A stretch of DNA of 64,000 nt from Allomyces macrogynus ATCC 38327 (lineage: Eukaryota > Blastocladiomycota > Blastocladiomycetes > Blastocladiales > Blastocladiaceae). The position numbers were made by a program, and so were the translations under genes. The notes beneath the pieces are model-generated. The model was given only the letters and a program-made list of their open reading frames with translations, was not told the DNA's origin and searched no databases. The stretch covers positions 332,739 to 396,738 of the forward strand of contig GG745366.1 of NCBI GenBank assembly GCA_000151295.1, in the 5' to 3' direction. How positions within the stretch are numbered: the first letter of the stretch is position 1; each line of letters starts with the position of its first letter. Positions 43,388 to 54,361 of this stretch are shown piece after piece.

Positions 43388-45820
43388 ATGCCCGCCGCGG
43401 TGGCCGCACAGCACGATCCCGCACCCAGTGACCACGCCGCGCCGCGCCGCGCCTCCGTGTCGTGGCTCGACGCGGCCGAGGCGCGCATGCACGACGCGCT
43501 CCATCGCGTCTGGGACGAGGTCTTGCTCTTGACCCCACCCTCGCCGCCGCGCGTGCCGGCCCTGTTCGACGACCACGACGACGATGACGACAGTGACAGC
43601 GATGACAACGACGATGACAAGGGCTACGGCAAGCGGCGGGACATGGAGCAGGTCAGCACGCACGAAAGTCATGACGGGTCCATGGACCAAGAATCGGCTC
43701 CCGTGGCACCCGCTCCTCTCCCGCGCGCAAGGGCCAACATGAACAAACGCTGGCCAGCTGCCCAATTCGCCTTCGACCCCGTCGTCCAGCTCGTCGTTTC
43801 TCTCCTTGCTCCCGGCCTCGGTCCCGGCGTCACCACGCGCTCGAGACGGCACGGGACTGCCCAAATCCGGGGCCGCCGCAAGCGCCGCCCCGCCAAGTCG
43901 CTTGGCCGGCATTTCCGACGAGCACGCTGCAGGCGCCTCCCTCGTCGACCAAGGGCCACGACGACGACCAAGCCGACGACGCCGCTCGCAGCGGCGCTGC
44001 ACCCCATGGCCGCGCTCGGCAACACCATTGCAAGGCTCGCGCTCGGCAACAACCATGAAGACGACGACGATGACGATGACGAGAGCGACAACATGGCGCC
44101 GCTCACGCCGCCGCCCGCCCCGCTGCTGACGGTGCGTCAGACCGTCTGGCCCTCGGCCCCGCCACCACCGCCGGCGCCGCTCCCGCCGCTCTCCACGAAC
44201 GGCACCGGCCATCACGACGAGTTCGTGCCCGTATCGCTCATTGCGCCCGCGGCCGCGCCGTCTGGCATCGGGAGCGGCAGCGGTGCCAGCTGGACCGACG
44301 ACGACCTCGACGAAGATGCGGTCCCGCTCATCGTGCCCGCTCCGCCACCCCCACCTCATCCCCCCTTGATGCCGCTCGCCGTACCGCCGCCCTTGGTCCC
44401 GATCCCGGAAGAGTTCCCGCCTGCGGCGGGCGTCGCGCGGTCACTCCCGGCCTCGCACCGCATCTCGTTCGTCGACGCGGCTCCTCCAAGGAGGACCTCG
44501 ATTCCGCGCATGCTCCCGCCGACGGCACCCTCGTCGACGACAACCATGAGCCCGAGCCCCGGGTCCCCCGCATCTCCGTCGTCGCCGTTTCCCGTGGCCA
44601 CGGCCCCACCGGACGTCCCGCGCCCACGGCGCCCATCGCTTGCCCTGCGGCGCGCGTCTTTCTCCAAGCCGAACCCGACGCCGTTGACCCCAGCGACCCC
44701 CATCACGTCCGCGACCCCGACCCCGGCCGCCGCTCCGGCATCCAGCACCGTCAGCAGCACTCCCGCCGTCATGTCTCCGACTGCCGTCGCGCCCCCACTG
44801 CCGCACGAAATGGCCGGGTACTTTTCCATCTTTGCGCACCTCTCCGCCCCGACCTCAACCCGATTCGACGGCGCGCACCCGCCCGTACGCGAATGGGCCG
44901 CCGGCATGCGGCACGCGCTCGCCACAGCGTACGCGTGCGTCCCGACCGCACACCAGCGGCACTGTGCGCACTTGGCCACGCAGTTCCTGCTCCGTTGTGT
45001 CGACGGCCTCCCCGCCGCACGGTTGCTGCAACTTATGGCGCAACTGCCCGCCGTCGCCGCGTGGGATTTCTTGGCCGCGCTCGAACGCGACTTTGCCGAC
45101 CCGCGCGACACACACCGCGCCGAATCGACGCTCGAGTCGCTCGCGCTGCCGAACCAGCCCGTCGGCGCCGTCCTGACCGCCGTCGAAGTCTGGGCGGCGC
45201 GCGCCGTGCCCCGACCCGGTCCTGGCGCCCGTGCCGGATCGGTCCAAAAATCTTGTAACGCAGTGCACGCGATGGACCCGGGACGTGCGTGCCGAAAATC
45301 GAGGCGGGTCCATCCGCCACACGCGGTCCCGCAGCCCGCACCGAGACCCGGGGCGCGCGCAAGGGCTGCGGCGACGCATGAGGCCACCTGGCTCGACTGG
45401 CCGCGGTTCTGTGCAGCGGCAAGGGACGCCGAGCGCGCGGTCGTCGCGCGTCGGGGTGGCGGGGTCGCGTGGGGGATGCCGCCGATGCCGCCGCCGCCGC
45501 CGGTGTCTGTGATGGGTGGACCGCCGAGCATGGCCGAGCCCAGTGGGCCGGTGCCGCCGCCGGCGGGTGGGGTCATGGCGGCGAAACGCACGTATGCGCG
45601 TGCGCGGTCAGTGTCGCCGATGGTGCGCGCGCAGAGGACGGTGAGCGCGGTGGTCGGGTCGAGTGGTGGCGGTGCAGGGGGAGGGGAGCGCGGGAGGTGG
45701 CCGCGGAGGTTGTCGTTGTCGGGAAGTCGATGGAGTATGGTCGGGTCGTCGTCGTCGTCGGGTCGGAGGGCGAGTCGTGCGGATCCAGCAAGGGATGGGG
45801 ACGCGGACGGCGCATCATGA
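43388..45820 (+). CDS. Pro-rich protein with a gag-like helical region
   Basis: 810 residues in the frame shown. Residues 1-470 are low complexity: Asp runs (e.g. DDHDDDDDSDSDDNDDD), Pro-rich and Arg-rich segments. From ~475 a folded part follows: MAGYFSIFAHLSAP, REWAAGMRHALATAYACV, HLATQFLLRCVDGLPAARLL and WDFLAALERDFADP, then ESLALPNQPVGAVLTAVEVW. This W-x2-F-x3-L-x3-F followed by L..L.Q...V pattern resembles the capsid (gag) region of gypsy-type retrotransposons. Around 45204-45390 coding bias is better in another frame (DPVLAPVPDRSKNLVTQCTR, WTRDVRAEN) and returns to the first at TWLDWPRFCAAARDAE, so two compensating indels are suspected. No protease or polymerase follows. Function unknown. 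Confidence 0.5.
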   Translation: MPAAVAAQHDPAPSDHAAPRRASVSWLDAAEARMHDALHRVWDEVLLLTPPSPPRVPALFDDHDDDDDSDSDDNDDDKGYGKRRDMEQVSTHESHDGSMDQESAPVAPAPLPRARANMNKRWPAAQFAFDPVVQLVVSLLAPGLGPGVTTRSRRHGTAQIRGRRKRRPAKSLGRHFRRARCRRLPRRPRATTTTKPTTPLAAALHPMAALGNTIARLALGNNHEDDDDDDDESDNMAPLTPPPAPLLTVRQTVWPSAPPPPPAPLPPLSTNGTGHHDEFVPVSLIAPAAAPSGIGSGSGASWTDDDLDEDAVPLIVPAPPPPPHPPLMPLAVPPPLVPIPEEFPPAAGVARSLPASHRISFVDAAPPRRTSIPRMLPPTAPSSTTTMSPSPGSPASPSSPFPVATAPPDVPRPRRPSLALRRASFSKPNPTPLTPATPITSATPTPAAAPASSTVSSTPAVMSPTAVAPPLPHEMAGYFSIFAHLSAPTSTRFDGAHPPVREWAAGMRHALATAYACVPTAHQRHCAHLATQFLLRCVDGLPAARLLQLMAQLPAVAAWDFLAALERDFADPRDTHRAESTLESLALPNQPVGAVLTAVEVWAARAVPRPGPGARAGSVQKSCNAVHAMDPGRACRKSRRVHPPHAVPQPAPRPGARARAAATHEATWLDWPRFCAAARDAERAVVARRGGGVAWGMPPMPPPPPVSVMGGPPSMAEPSGPVPPPAGGVMAAKRTYARARSVSPMVRAQRTVSAVVGSSGGGAGGGERGRWPRRLSLSGSRWSMVGSSSSSGRRASRADPARDGDADGAS

Positions 45821-46631
45821 GCGCACGCGGCGACGGGTCTGACCTTACCAGTTTTGGCAAAAGTAGCAAATGTAGATAGTGTGTCCTCTCCACGCAGGCG
45901 AGCGCTTCGACGCGACTGATCATGAATCGAGCAAGCGGAGAGTGAAATGTGGGCTGCGGATACTACCCCCTGTCGGCACGCGCTCTGCCACAGCGCGTGC
46001 GTGGCCCGTCCATGAACGTCTCGATCAGGCACACTGAGGGCCCTGGGTCGCGCAGCCCTTGTCGCGAAACCATGTCAACCGGCAATGAGGACGACTGATC
46101 TCGCGCAAATGACTTTGATACAACCGGAGGGCGCGAATGCAGCGAGTCGTGCGCGCGGATGGCCGTCGTGGTCGCGCCCACGGTCGTGCGCTGCGGCGGC
46201 GATATCAAATGCTCCAGCATCACCAGAAGGCGGTACGCAGGTCACGTTGAAGTGCGAGACGGGGTGGAGCAGGTGTGAGACGGGGGCGCCAACTCGATTC
46301 GCCGTTCGCGACCACGATGGCGACGCTGACCGGCACAATAGCATCAGCACCAACGGCGACGACTGGCAACGTGACAGTAGTTGCAACGGCACCACGACGG
46401 TCGCGATAAACGAGAACAAGCAACGACTTGCCGCATCGAGTCTAGTCGTATCTGTTTGGGCCCCGGCCAACGAGCATAATTACGCTTGTGCTCGTGCCTT
46501 TCACTTTGAACTTCATCTGACAAGAACGCAGCCGTGCGCGACTGGTTTCTCCACCGTGTCGCAAGCGCATACTTGGCAGGAAGGCGCATCAACGACCCTG
46601 ATCTACCACGGTCAACGATCTGGACACGACC
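45821..46631. other. Intergenic stretch
   Basis: Lower GC. No supported gene or element between the Pro-rich gene and the palmitoyltransferase gene. Confidence 0.5.
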
Positions 46632-48158
46632 ATGGCTGGTTTGTATGCCTGGCTCGCCGCGGGCGGCGTCGTCGTGCTACTCGTCGCCATTATGCTCCTT
46701 GGGCCGACGCGCACTTGTCGTGGGACACCGCTTGGGGCCGCGCACCGCGCACTCACGATAGGCATTCCCAGCGCGCTGAGGTTTGTTCATGCGCTCGCTG
46801 CCACAGTAATTCGCGACCAGATCCACTGATAAAAGCACGACGGTATAGACGCGTGGCGCTCTTCATTCTCCGACCCACGGGTGTCGCTGCACTGTACCGA
46901 CTCTGGCGGTGGATCGGATACGAGAAGAACCCGCTCACGCAGCTGTTTTTCCTCACGCTCGTCACGGGCGGCGCGACCATCTTTTTCACGAATGTCGAGG
47001 ACAAGTTGCCGAATCCGGTTCTTGGCGGGTACCACTGGTGCGTTTCCTGCGTTCGCGCGGTTGGTTTCGATACATTTCACTCTCAATTTCGCGTTGTGTG
47101 CAGGTGGGGCATGCTCGTCTCGATCCTCTTCGTCTACGTCGTCTTTATTGCCGCAAGCGTGTCGGACCCGGGCTTCATCACGCGCGCTAACCACGCGTCG
47201 GCGATGCAGCAGTACCTGTACGACCACATCATGTTTTTCCCGACCGAATGCTCGACGTGCCACTTGATCAAGCCGGCGCGCTCGGTACCGATCCTCTCCA
47301 CCTTTCCTCATTCGCGACACGACACCAACCCGCGCTCCTTGGTCAACAGAAACACTGCTCCATGTGCCGCCACTGCATCGCGCACGTAGACCACCACTGC
47401 ATCTGGATCAACAACTGCGTCGGGCAAAAAAATCACTGGCTGTTCCTGCTCTTTCTCGTCTCGGTCCTGTGGCTCTCGGTATACGGCGCGTGCGTCGCGC
47501 TCGGCACGGTCGTCGGGACAATGGTGCACTACGGGTGGGCGTCGTGGGACTCGGCATTGCGGTTCTACTCGGGCAAGTACATTGGCCCGCGGATCGTGCG
47601 GTACGAGGCGCCGTGGTCTGATGGGTTGGCGGTACGTTGGTGCGCGAGGTCGCATTCCCCTCGCCACCCACACCACTCGGTGCTGACGGCCACGAATAGA
47701 TGGCGCTCGCGCTCGAACCCCTCCTCACCGTCCTCGGCCTGTTCCTCGCCTTTTGCGCGCTGCTCATGACCGCTTTTCTCGCGCTCCATCTCTACACGAC
47801 CGTCCTGCGCGGCAAATCCACGCACGAGGGGAACAAGTGGAGTGATGTCCAGTACGCGATTGACGAAGGGCAAGTGTTTTTGACCGAGGATGGCAAGGGG
47901 AACGTGTACCTGACCGACGACCAGAGCAAGCCGCGGTCCGAGCAGCCGCTGCGCAACGTCTACCATCGCGGGATCGTGCAGAATTTTAAGGACCTCGTGT
48001 GTCCGGGGAAGTTGACGGATGCCGAGGTGGAGCCCGACCGCGCGCTGCTCGTGCCGACGGCGGTGGCGGCGGCGGCTCTGCCATCTGAGACGGCGACAAC
48101 GGCTACGGCGACGCTGGCGGGGCAAGGGAGTAAGAAGGCCAAGAAAAGGGCGCGATGA
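46632..48158 (+). CDS. SWF1: DHHC palmitoyltransferase, SWF1-like
   Basis: Five exons: 46632-46780, 46807-47037, 47104-47284, 47350-47631 and 47700-48158; total 433 residues in frame. Three introns are 65-68 nt. The first, as modelled (46781-46806), is only 26 nt and is uncertain. Topology: signal anchor [18 protein letters not shown], further spans, then the DHHC-CRD ([20 protein letters not shown], then [17 protein letters not shown], ~180-215), then two spans (e.g. [19 protein letters not shown]) and a cytosolic tail ending KKAKKRAR. The intron between the two Cys halves is phase 0. CSTC...KPARSKHC...[10 protein letters not shown] matches SWF1/ZDHHC4-type enzymes, which S-palmitoylate transmembrane proteins such as SNAREs at the ER/Golgi. 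The catalytic Cys is in DHHC. Confidence 0.88.
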
Positions 48159-48257
48159 AGGGCGTGCGATGAAGAGGGCGCACACTTTGCACCAAGCGAT
48201 TGATTTTGCCATCAAACCGAAATGCATTCTTCTCTCTTCCCAGTCCCCCCACTCGAC

Positions 48258-51200
48258 CTATTGCGCGAGTCCCCCACGGCGATCACCGCCCTCGCTTTCG
48301 TCGTCGTCCACATTCAGTTCCTCGAGCAGGTGCACGACCTTATCCAGCTCGTCGCCCGGCATCGGCTCTCCGTACATTTGCAGGAACGCGCGCACGTCGC
48401 CCATGGTGCCTTGCTTGGCGCGCGCAATCGCGTTGCGCACGTCGTCGGCCGTGAGCGGGATCGCGTCGCGGAAGTTGAGGAAAACTACGTCGGGAATGTC
48501 GTCAGCCCAGCATTCCCGCGCGTTCCGCCGCGAATCGCACGATCAACGCACTCTTGATCACCTCATCCAGCGTGACCCGGTCCGGCAACCCGGCCTCAAG
48601 CGCCTTGAGACTCAACTGGTTCAACATCAACTCGACGTCGCGCTCGCTTGGGTAATACCCCAGCGCGCGCACGAGACTCGGCACCTGGTCCAGCGCGACC
48701 GTCTCGCGCAACCGCAGCGTCACGTTTGGATCGGCCTCACCCTGCTCGCGCAGCTGCGCATAGTAGAACAAGTCTTCGAGGTGCGTCGTGATGGCCGGGT
48801 CGTGTGTCGGGTTGATCAGGTACCGGAACGGGGCCATACCCGTGCCGCCCAGGACAGAGTGCGCGTCGAGGACCGAAGCGCGGATGCGCCAGGTTTTCAC
48901 GGCGCCGTCGTCGTTGCCGGCGGTAAAGAGGTACTGGCCGTCGGGCGAGACAGCTGACGCGGTGATCTACATGCCGCGGGCCATGAGCGCATCGTGAGCT
49001 GGGAAACGCGTTGAAGCACTTGGGATATGAGCAAGTACCTTGTCCGGGTGCGCGACGAGCGCCATACTGCAATGCGGGTTCCCGTCATACGGCCACGCGA
49101 GCATCCCAACCAACTTATCCTGCGTCGCATACACAATATACTCGCGTTTCCCCTGGACGACGCTCTGCATCCAGCAGATGGGCGTCGGCGCAAACAGCGC
49201 CGCGAGCACCGTATCGCGGCACACAAACGTATCGGCATTCACCGTCTTGAGCCGCCATTGGTCGGTCGCAAGCACGAGCTGCCGTGCGCTCACGGCACAT
49301 ACGGCCGTCGGGATCCCTGTCTGCTCAATCCGGCGCGAGCTCACGACCGCGACAGCCCCGTCCGTGATCGCGTACTCGACGAGCACGCGGTCGCGCGCGA
49401 GCGAGAACAGCCGCAAATCACCATCGATCCCGGCAGCGTCCCCCGCGCGGGCCTCGTGGAACCAGACCCCGACAACCGGCTGCGAATGCGCCTGGATCCG
49501 GCCCACGCGCACGACGCGCACCGGGTCCCCATCGACGTGCACGACCGTGACCGCAGCCTTCCCGTCGGCGCACGCGACCCATGCGCCGTGTGCGGCGATA
49601 TGCGTGACTGCCGCCGACGCGACAGCAGCCGGATCAGCCATATCCTCCAAGTTTTCGCCGAGCACGCGCAGCCATCCGCGGTCGGTCCCGACAAGCACGC
49701 GTTCGCCGAGCGCCGTGACGGTCGTGACCGAGTCAGGCAAGTCGCGGCGCGCATCGACGGTACGCGTCGTCCAGTTCCACAGCAGGACGTTCCCAGATCG
49801 CGCGCCAATGGCGAGTTTGGATGCCGGAGTGGTTGCGAGACAGGTGACGGGCTGCGGCGGGAATTCGACGACAGGTTGGGCGATGGTCGTTTTACCAGAC
49901 GCGCGGACGACGTGGAGCGCGCGCCCGTGCGTGGTGGTGACGACGAGTGAGGGGAGAGTGGGGAGGAGGCCCGTCGGGAAGCCCGCGGAGAGGCCGGAGA
50001 TGGGACCCGACTTGAGCTTTTCGAAAAACGTGACGAGTCGGAACTGGTTGGTGGAGAGCAATGGTCAGTACCCGGCGGTTCGGGGTGGAGAAGTAAGAGC
50101 GCCATAGCACAAACCGAATGATCAAATACGCGCACAAACCCATCGTCGGCCCCCGTCGCAATCAATCCTTCTTTGTCGAGCGGCAGCAGCACGTTGATGC
50201 ACGAGTTGTGGATATGGCTGTATCTGAGGTCAGCCCAACATGCGAGTACGCGCCAACGACCTAAGGGACACATACTGGAACGTCTTGAGCTGGCTCCACC
50301 CGCCCTCCTTGGTGCGCTGCCACAAGGGCACGTCGCCCGCGCGCATGCCCGCGACGACTTTGGTCGCATTCAGGTAGAGTGCCATGGTGAGCGGTGACTT
50401 GAGCGGCGGATCGTGGCCCTCGGCAAATGGCGCGTCGGCGTTGGTCCAGTCCCAAAAGAAGATGGTACTGGTGCCATTCGACACGATTTGGGACGATTCG
50501 AAGCGGGAGAACTTGACCGAGAGCTACTCAAACGGGCAGAAAGTGAGGATCGGGGTCCCTCGGGCTGTCAATGAAAGTGAATCAAGCAGTACCTGCGGGT
50601 CCGCAGACGGAATCGGCATGGAAAAGACCGGGTCCTGCGCGAGCGTTGTCCACTCCCACACGCAAATCGTTTGTGCGCCTAGCGACAATTACCTGTTCCG
50701 ATCAGACCGTGCGTACACGCTCTCACAGTCTCAATGGTATCGCACGAACCTGGTGCACCGCCAATCGACACGACATACTTGGCGTCGACCGACATGTCAA
50801 CGACGACCGCGCCGTGACCATTGTGCGGCCCGAAAATCGTCTTGATGGGCATGCCCGTCGCTATTTCCCAGACGAGCAAGAGCGACTCGGGCCCAGTGTC
50901 AGCGGACACGGCCCATTTGCGGTCGCGCGAGACGCACAGGGCCGTGATCGCATGCGACTAGGGTGGACAAGTGAGTGAGCACGACGAACGTCGCAGCGAA
51001 ACGAGGTCAAGACTCGTACGTGGCCCTGGAAGTGCACTTGGTCCATGCCGGCCACGGCATGCTTCAGGACGACATTGTTGGACGCGCAAAACAGAACCGA
51101 CGGCGGGCGGGCCGGATCCTTGTGCCACACGTGCATCAGGAACAGCTCGGGGATGGATTGATTCGAGGAGGGAGAGCTTACCTCGTCGCTTCCGGGAATG

Positions 51201-51442
51201 CAATGGACGGGGTTGGCGAGCTGGCAAGAAACGCCGAACAAGTACTCGAGCTCCTGCCGGGAGCCAAGAACACGATATTCTGGGCCAATCAGAGACTCGA
51301 TACATCGTTGGAAAATGGTGTTGTCGATGGACGCACAAGCGGCTGCGTTGGTTTGGCCGATGCTGGGTCGGCCGATGTGGGCATTGTTGCTGTAGCCGAG
51401 CTGTGCAGGATTGACAGATGACGAAACCCCCGTGTCGGGCAA
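48258..51442 (-). CDS. CFAP251: Cilia- and flagella-associated protein 251 (CFAP251/WDR66)
   Basis: Eight exons in one consistent frame: 51442-51020, 50957-50759, 50678-50593, 50523-50276, 50223-50130, 50043-49039, 48966-48552, 48484-48258; introns of 52-86 nt; 898 residues modelled. No ATG opens the first exon, so an upstream exon is missing. WD repeats run through the protein, e.g. ITALCVSRDRKWAVSADTG, ICVWEWT, VKFSRFESSQIVSNG and FFWDWTN. YIVYATQDKLVGMLAWPYDG, the stretch DLFYYAQLREQGEADPNVT and VRALGYYPSERDVELMLNQL match the WDR66 family, ending in an EF-hand-like helical tail (VRAFLQMYGEPMPGDELDKV). CFAP251 is part of the calmodulin- and spoke-associated complex at the base of radial spoke 3 in motile axonemes. 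Its presence implies a flagellated stage. Confidence 0.9.
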
Positions 51443-51867
51443 TGCTTGTGATTGATTTGGTTGAAGTCGACGATTGCGGCTAGTTGCGCGTTGGATCGCG
51501 TGTGTTGGCGAGCGGGGTCAAGTTCGGCCTCGTGGGCGACACGGGTGCTCACAATGCTCACAACCGTGCCAAAACGCGTCTCAAAACTTGCCTCACGCTG
51601 GCCAGGCTGACCATGCCCAAGATCTGACACAGTCTCACCAAAACCAAGGAACACATCGCAAAATGCATATCTAGACCGCGCGACGCTGCCGCAAGAAGAG
51701 AGGAAGGCACGGACGGCAGCGTCGGCGGATTCCAAACCGAACGCGAAAGTGCCAAGACAAAGGAGCTCGAAGGGCAACAAAAGCAACGGTTCAAAAATCG
51801 ACCTTCGACAAACAACAATCTCATCTCCTCTCCTGCGAGCCAACCGTACTTGTCGTTCCCGCAAAAT
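51443..51867. other. Region upstream of CFAP251
   Basis: Probably contains the missing first exon and promoter of CFAP251, plus the 3' flank of the next minus-strand gene. The exon could not be placed. Confidence 0.4.
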
Positions 51868-53412
51868 CTATTCGGCCGCCGCCGCGGTGACGGTCGCCGG
51901 GGCCACCGCCGCAGGTGTGACGGCCGGCGACGGCGGGAGCGCGACGCCAGCGGCACGGCGCGCCGAAATCACGGGCGAAGCTGTCGCGACCGTTGCCTGG
52001 CTCGCGGCCACGGCACCTGGCACAATCACGCCAAGCGGGCGGTCCGAGTCGTCCGAGCTCGACGCATCCGAATCCGTCACCGAAATAGCAATCGTGTCGG
52101 GACTACCCGGCGTCTGCGGCTCGGCGGCGGCATTACGGCGGCGCATGGCCTCCTCGGCCTCACGCGCGAGCCGACGCTGCTGGTCGGCCATCGGGTTAGG
52201 CATCGACGGCCGCTTGTGCACGAGCGACTGCGCCTGGTCAGCCTCGGCCGTGGCCAAGATACGCATCAGCACTGTTTCGGGTCCGGGCGTCGGCGGCGTG
52301 TTGTCGGTCGTCTCGTCCGCGGCCAACGTGGTCGCTGCCGTCTCTTCCTTGGTCTCCTCGACAATCGGCACAGTACCGCGCACCGTCTTGCGCGGCGAAC
52401 CCTCCGTCTTGGACGGCGCAATCAGCGACATAGCGAGCGCGCGAGACCCGGTCGCGGGGATATTCTCAGCGGCGTGCCGCGCAACCGACGCGTGCGCGCG
52501 CAGTGCGGCCAGGGTGCTGGCCGTGAGCGGCATCGGCGACGTCGGGCCCACTTCCTCTTCCTCAAACAGCCGGGTCGGGAGACTCGGGGTCGCCCGGAAG
52601 AGCGGCTGCTGCGACGGGAGAAGCGGCGCCGGTTCCGACGCGGGCGACGCGGCCGATTTCGCAGCTGCAGCAGCGGCAGCCATCCCGGTAACGGCGAGGG
52701 GCGACGCAGAGGCGCCCGCGGGTGGTGCGGGGGGTGTATCGTCGAGGTCATCGTCGGTGGGCTGCGGAATGAACAAGAACGTGGGCTCATCGGACCCATT
52801 GGCGGCACCGCCAAACGGCGCTGCCATGATCAGACGGTGCGAGAAGGCGGCGGTCGAGGTGATCGACCCGCGCGAACGGACCGAGTGCGCGTGCGGACCC
52901 CCAGGCAGGTCCTTGGGCTCGTCAGCAGCCTCGTTGCTGTTGTCGCTCGCAGCATCGTCGGTGTGCGGCGCGTCGAGGGCAGCGGGCGCGGCGGCGTCAG
53001 GTGCTTTCGCGTCCGGTTGCGGTTGCTGCTCTAGCTGTTGGGCCTGCGGTACCACCGATTCCGGCACGACGGGTTTTGCGTCGGGCTGGACGGGGGCCGC
53101 GACGGGGGCCGGAGCAGGCACGGCAACGAGAGCCGGTGGCGGGACCATAGGCATGGATTCCTGCTGCATCGGCGGTGGCTGCACGGGCGCGGTGGCGGGC
53201 ATGCCGCGGTCGGCGATCGATCCGGCGTCGCTCGTCTTTTTACGCTTCGACCAGAACAGGCACCCAACGACCACCAACAGCAGCGCCGAGCCGCCCAGAC
53301 TCGCACCCATCGTGACAGCCGCGGGAACCGCGGAGCTTGGGGCCGACATGGTGGACAAGTTGTCGCCGCTGACCAGGGGCGCCACAGCGGCCGGGAACGG
53401 GTGCGGCGGCAT
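51868..53412 (-). CDS. Single-pass membrane protein with long disordered cytosolic tail
   Basis: 514 residues from the ATG at 53412. One membrane span, GASLGGSALLLVVVGCLFW, at ~36-55, followed by a stop-transfer SKRKK. The rest (>450 residues) is Pro/Ala/Ser-rich and presumably disordered, with an acidic FEEEEVGP motif and a short Arg/Glu helix QQRRLAREAEEAMRRRN near the C-terminus. The upstream frame suggests that an N-terminal exon with the extracellular part may precede it (acceptor CTAG at ~53435, minus strand). Topology resembles fungal cell-wall stress or signalling mucins, but no diagnostic domain is visible. Confidence 0.55.
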   Translation of the reverse strand: MPPHPFPAAVAPLVSGDNLSTMSAPSSAVPAAVTMGASLGGSALLLVVVGCLFWSKRKKTSDAGSIADRGMPATAPVQPPPMQQESMPMVPPPALVAVPAPAPVAAPVQPDAKPVVPESVVPQAQQLEQQPQPDAKAPDAAAPAALDAPHTDDAASDNSNEAADEPKDLPGGPHAHSVRSRGSITSTAAFSHRLIMAAPFGGAANGSDEPTFLFIPQPTDDDLDDTPPAPPAGASASPLAVTGMAAAAAAAKSAASPASEPAPLLPSQQPLFRATPSLPTRLFEEEEVGPTSPMPLTASTLAALRAHASVARHAAENIPATGSRALAMSLIAPSKTEGSPRKTVRGTVPIVEETKEETAATTLAADETTDNTPPTPGPETVLMRILATAEADQAQSLVHKRPSMPNPMADQQRRLAREAEEAMRRRNAAAEPQTPGSPDTIAISVTDSDASSSDDSDRPLGVIVPGAVAASQATVATASPVISARRAAGVALPPSPAVTPAAVAPATVTAAAAE

Positions 53413-54361
53413 GGCGGGCACGTCGTAATTCGTCTAGTTGTCTATGGTTGCGGGCCGGCCGAATAGAGGGCCGGGGCCGGGACTTGGGCGTCGTGCAATC
53501 AAGGGTCGGTGGGCATGCGGCGGCGGCAGGGCGCGGCCGAACGGTCGAGCGATCGCAGGTGCAGCCGCTGGCGTGGTGCTGGCGCTTGCACTAGCGTGCG
53601 CTGCAGCAAGTTTCTGACCGGTGTCGACAACAAGGATGAGGTCGAGGAGGTAGTTGCGACCGGCCACACTCAGGTCGCTCCTGCGCCAACGCTGAGCTGC
53701 AAAAGTTCATTGGATTCGACACGTGCCGTTTGTGCGCCGCCACCGCGCCACACCGCACGCTTTCGATCACTTCGCGCTCATCCTTCACACGTTCTGCCGC
53801 ACGGGTTCCTCCGCGAGCGGCATTTGCCTGGCTTTCCATGAAACGAACGATGGCGTGGCGCGGTGTGGCGCGGCGCGCGGTGGAGAGGATGCGAGGCACT
53901 AGTACAGTACCACTTGCAAGCTGCGAGACGTTCTTGCTCCACCCCCGCACCACCACTCTCCAGCAGCCCCCGTTCATGACCTGCCCGGCCGCTTCATGAA
54001 TTGGCTGCACTATTCTCTCTCAGTGCCGCCACCCGTCGTCCAGCGACGCCCCTGCATGCACCAGCGCCCCGTCGGTCAAGTCAACGTCGCTGTCCTCGAC
54101 CTCGCCCACCGGCTGCACGACCATTGTTCGTGAACAGGCGAAGCCCCAGCAGCAAGCAACAAAGGCCGGCACGCACCATTCCGACGACGAAAACTCTTTC
54201 TCGACCGAGTACAAAACGGCCCGTCGCCCACGCGCGCGCTCGACGCTCTCTATCGCCCTCTCGCTCAATCCACTGTCGCTTCAATACGCGACAACGCCCA
54301 GCACTCCATACTCCACCACCCAGCAGCGTATATCGACCACCTGCGGCCACACTCGACTGCC
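53413..54361. other. Region between divergent genes
   Basis: May hold a 5' exon of the membrane protein gene (minus frame LLDLILVVDTGQKLAAAHA near 53595-53650), not established. The remainder is the promoter of the SH3-PX gene. Confidence 0.35.

Noticed and set aside
51289..51864. Upstream minus-strand ORF as the N-terminus of CFAP251
   Set aside because: Frame and splice sites could not be joined convincingly to the first WD exon, so it was left unassigned.
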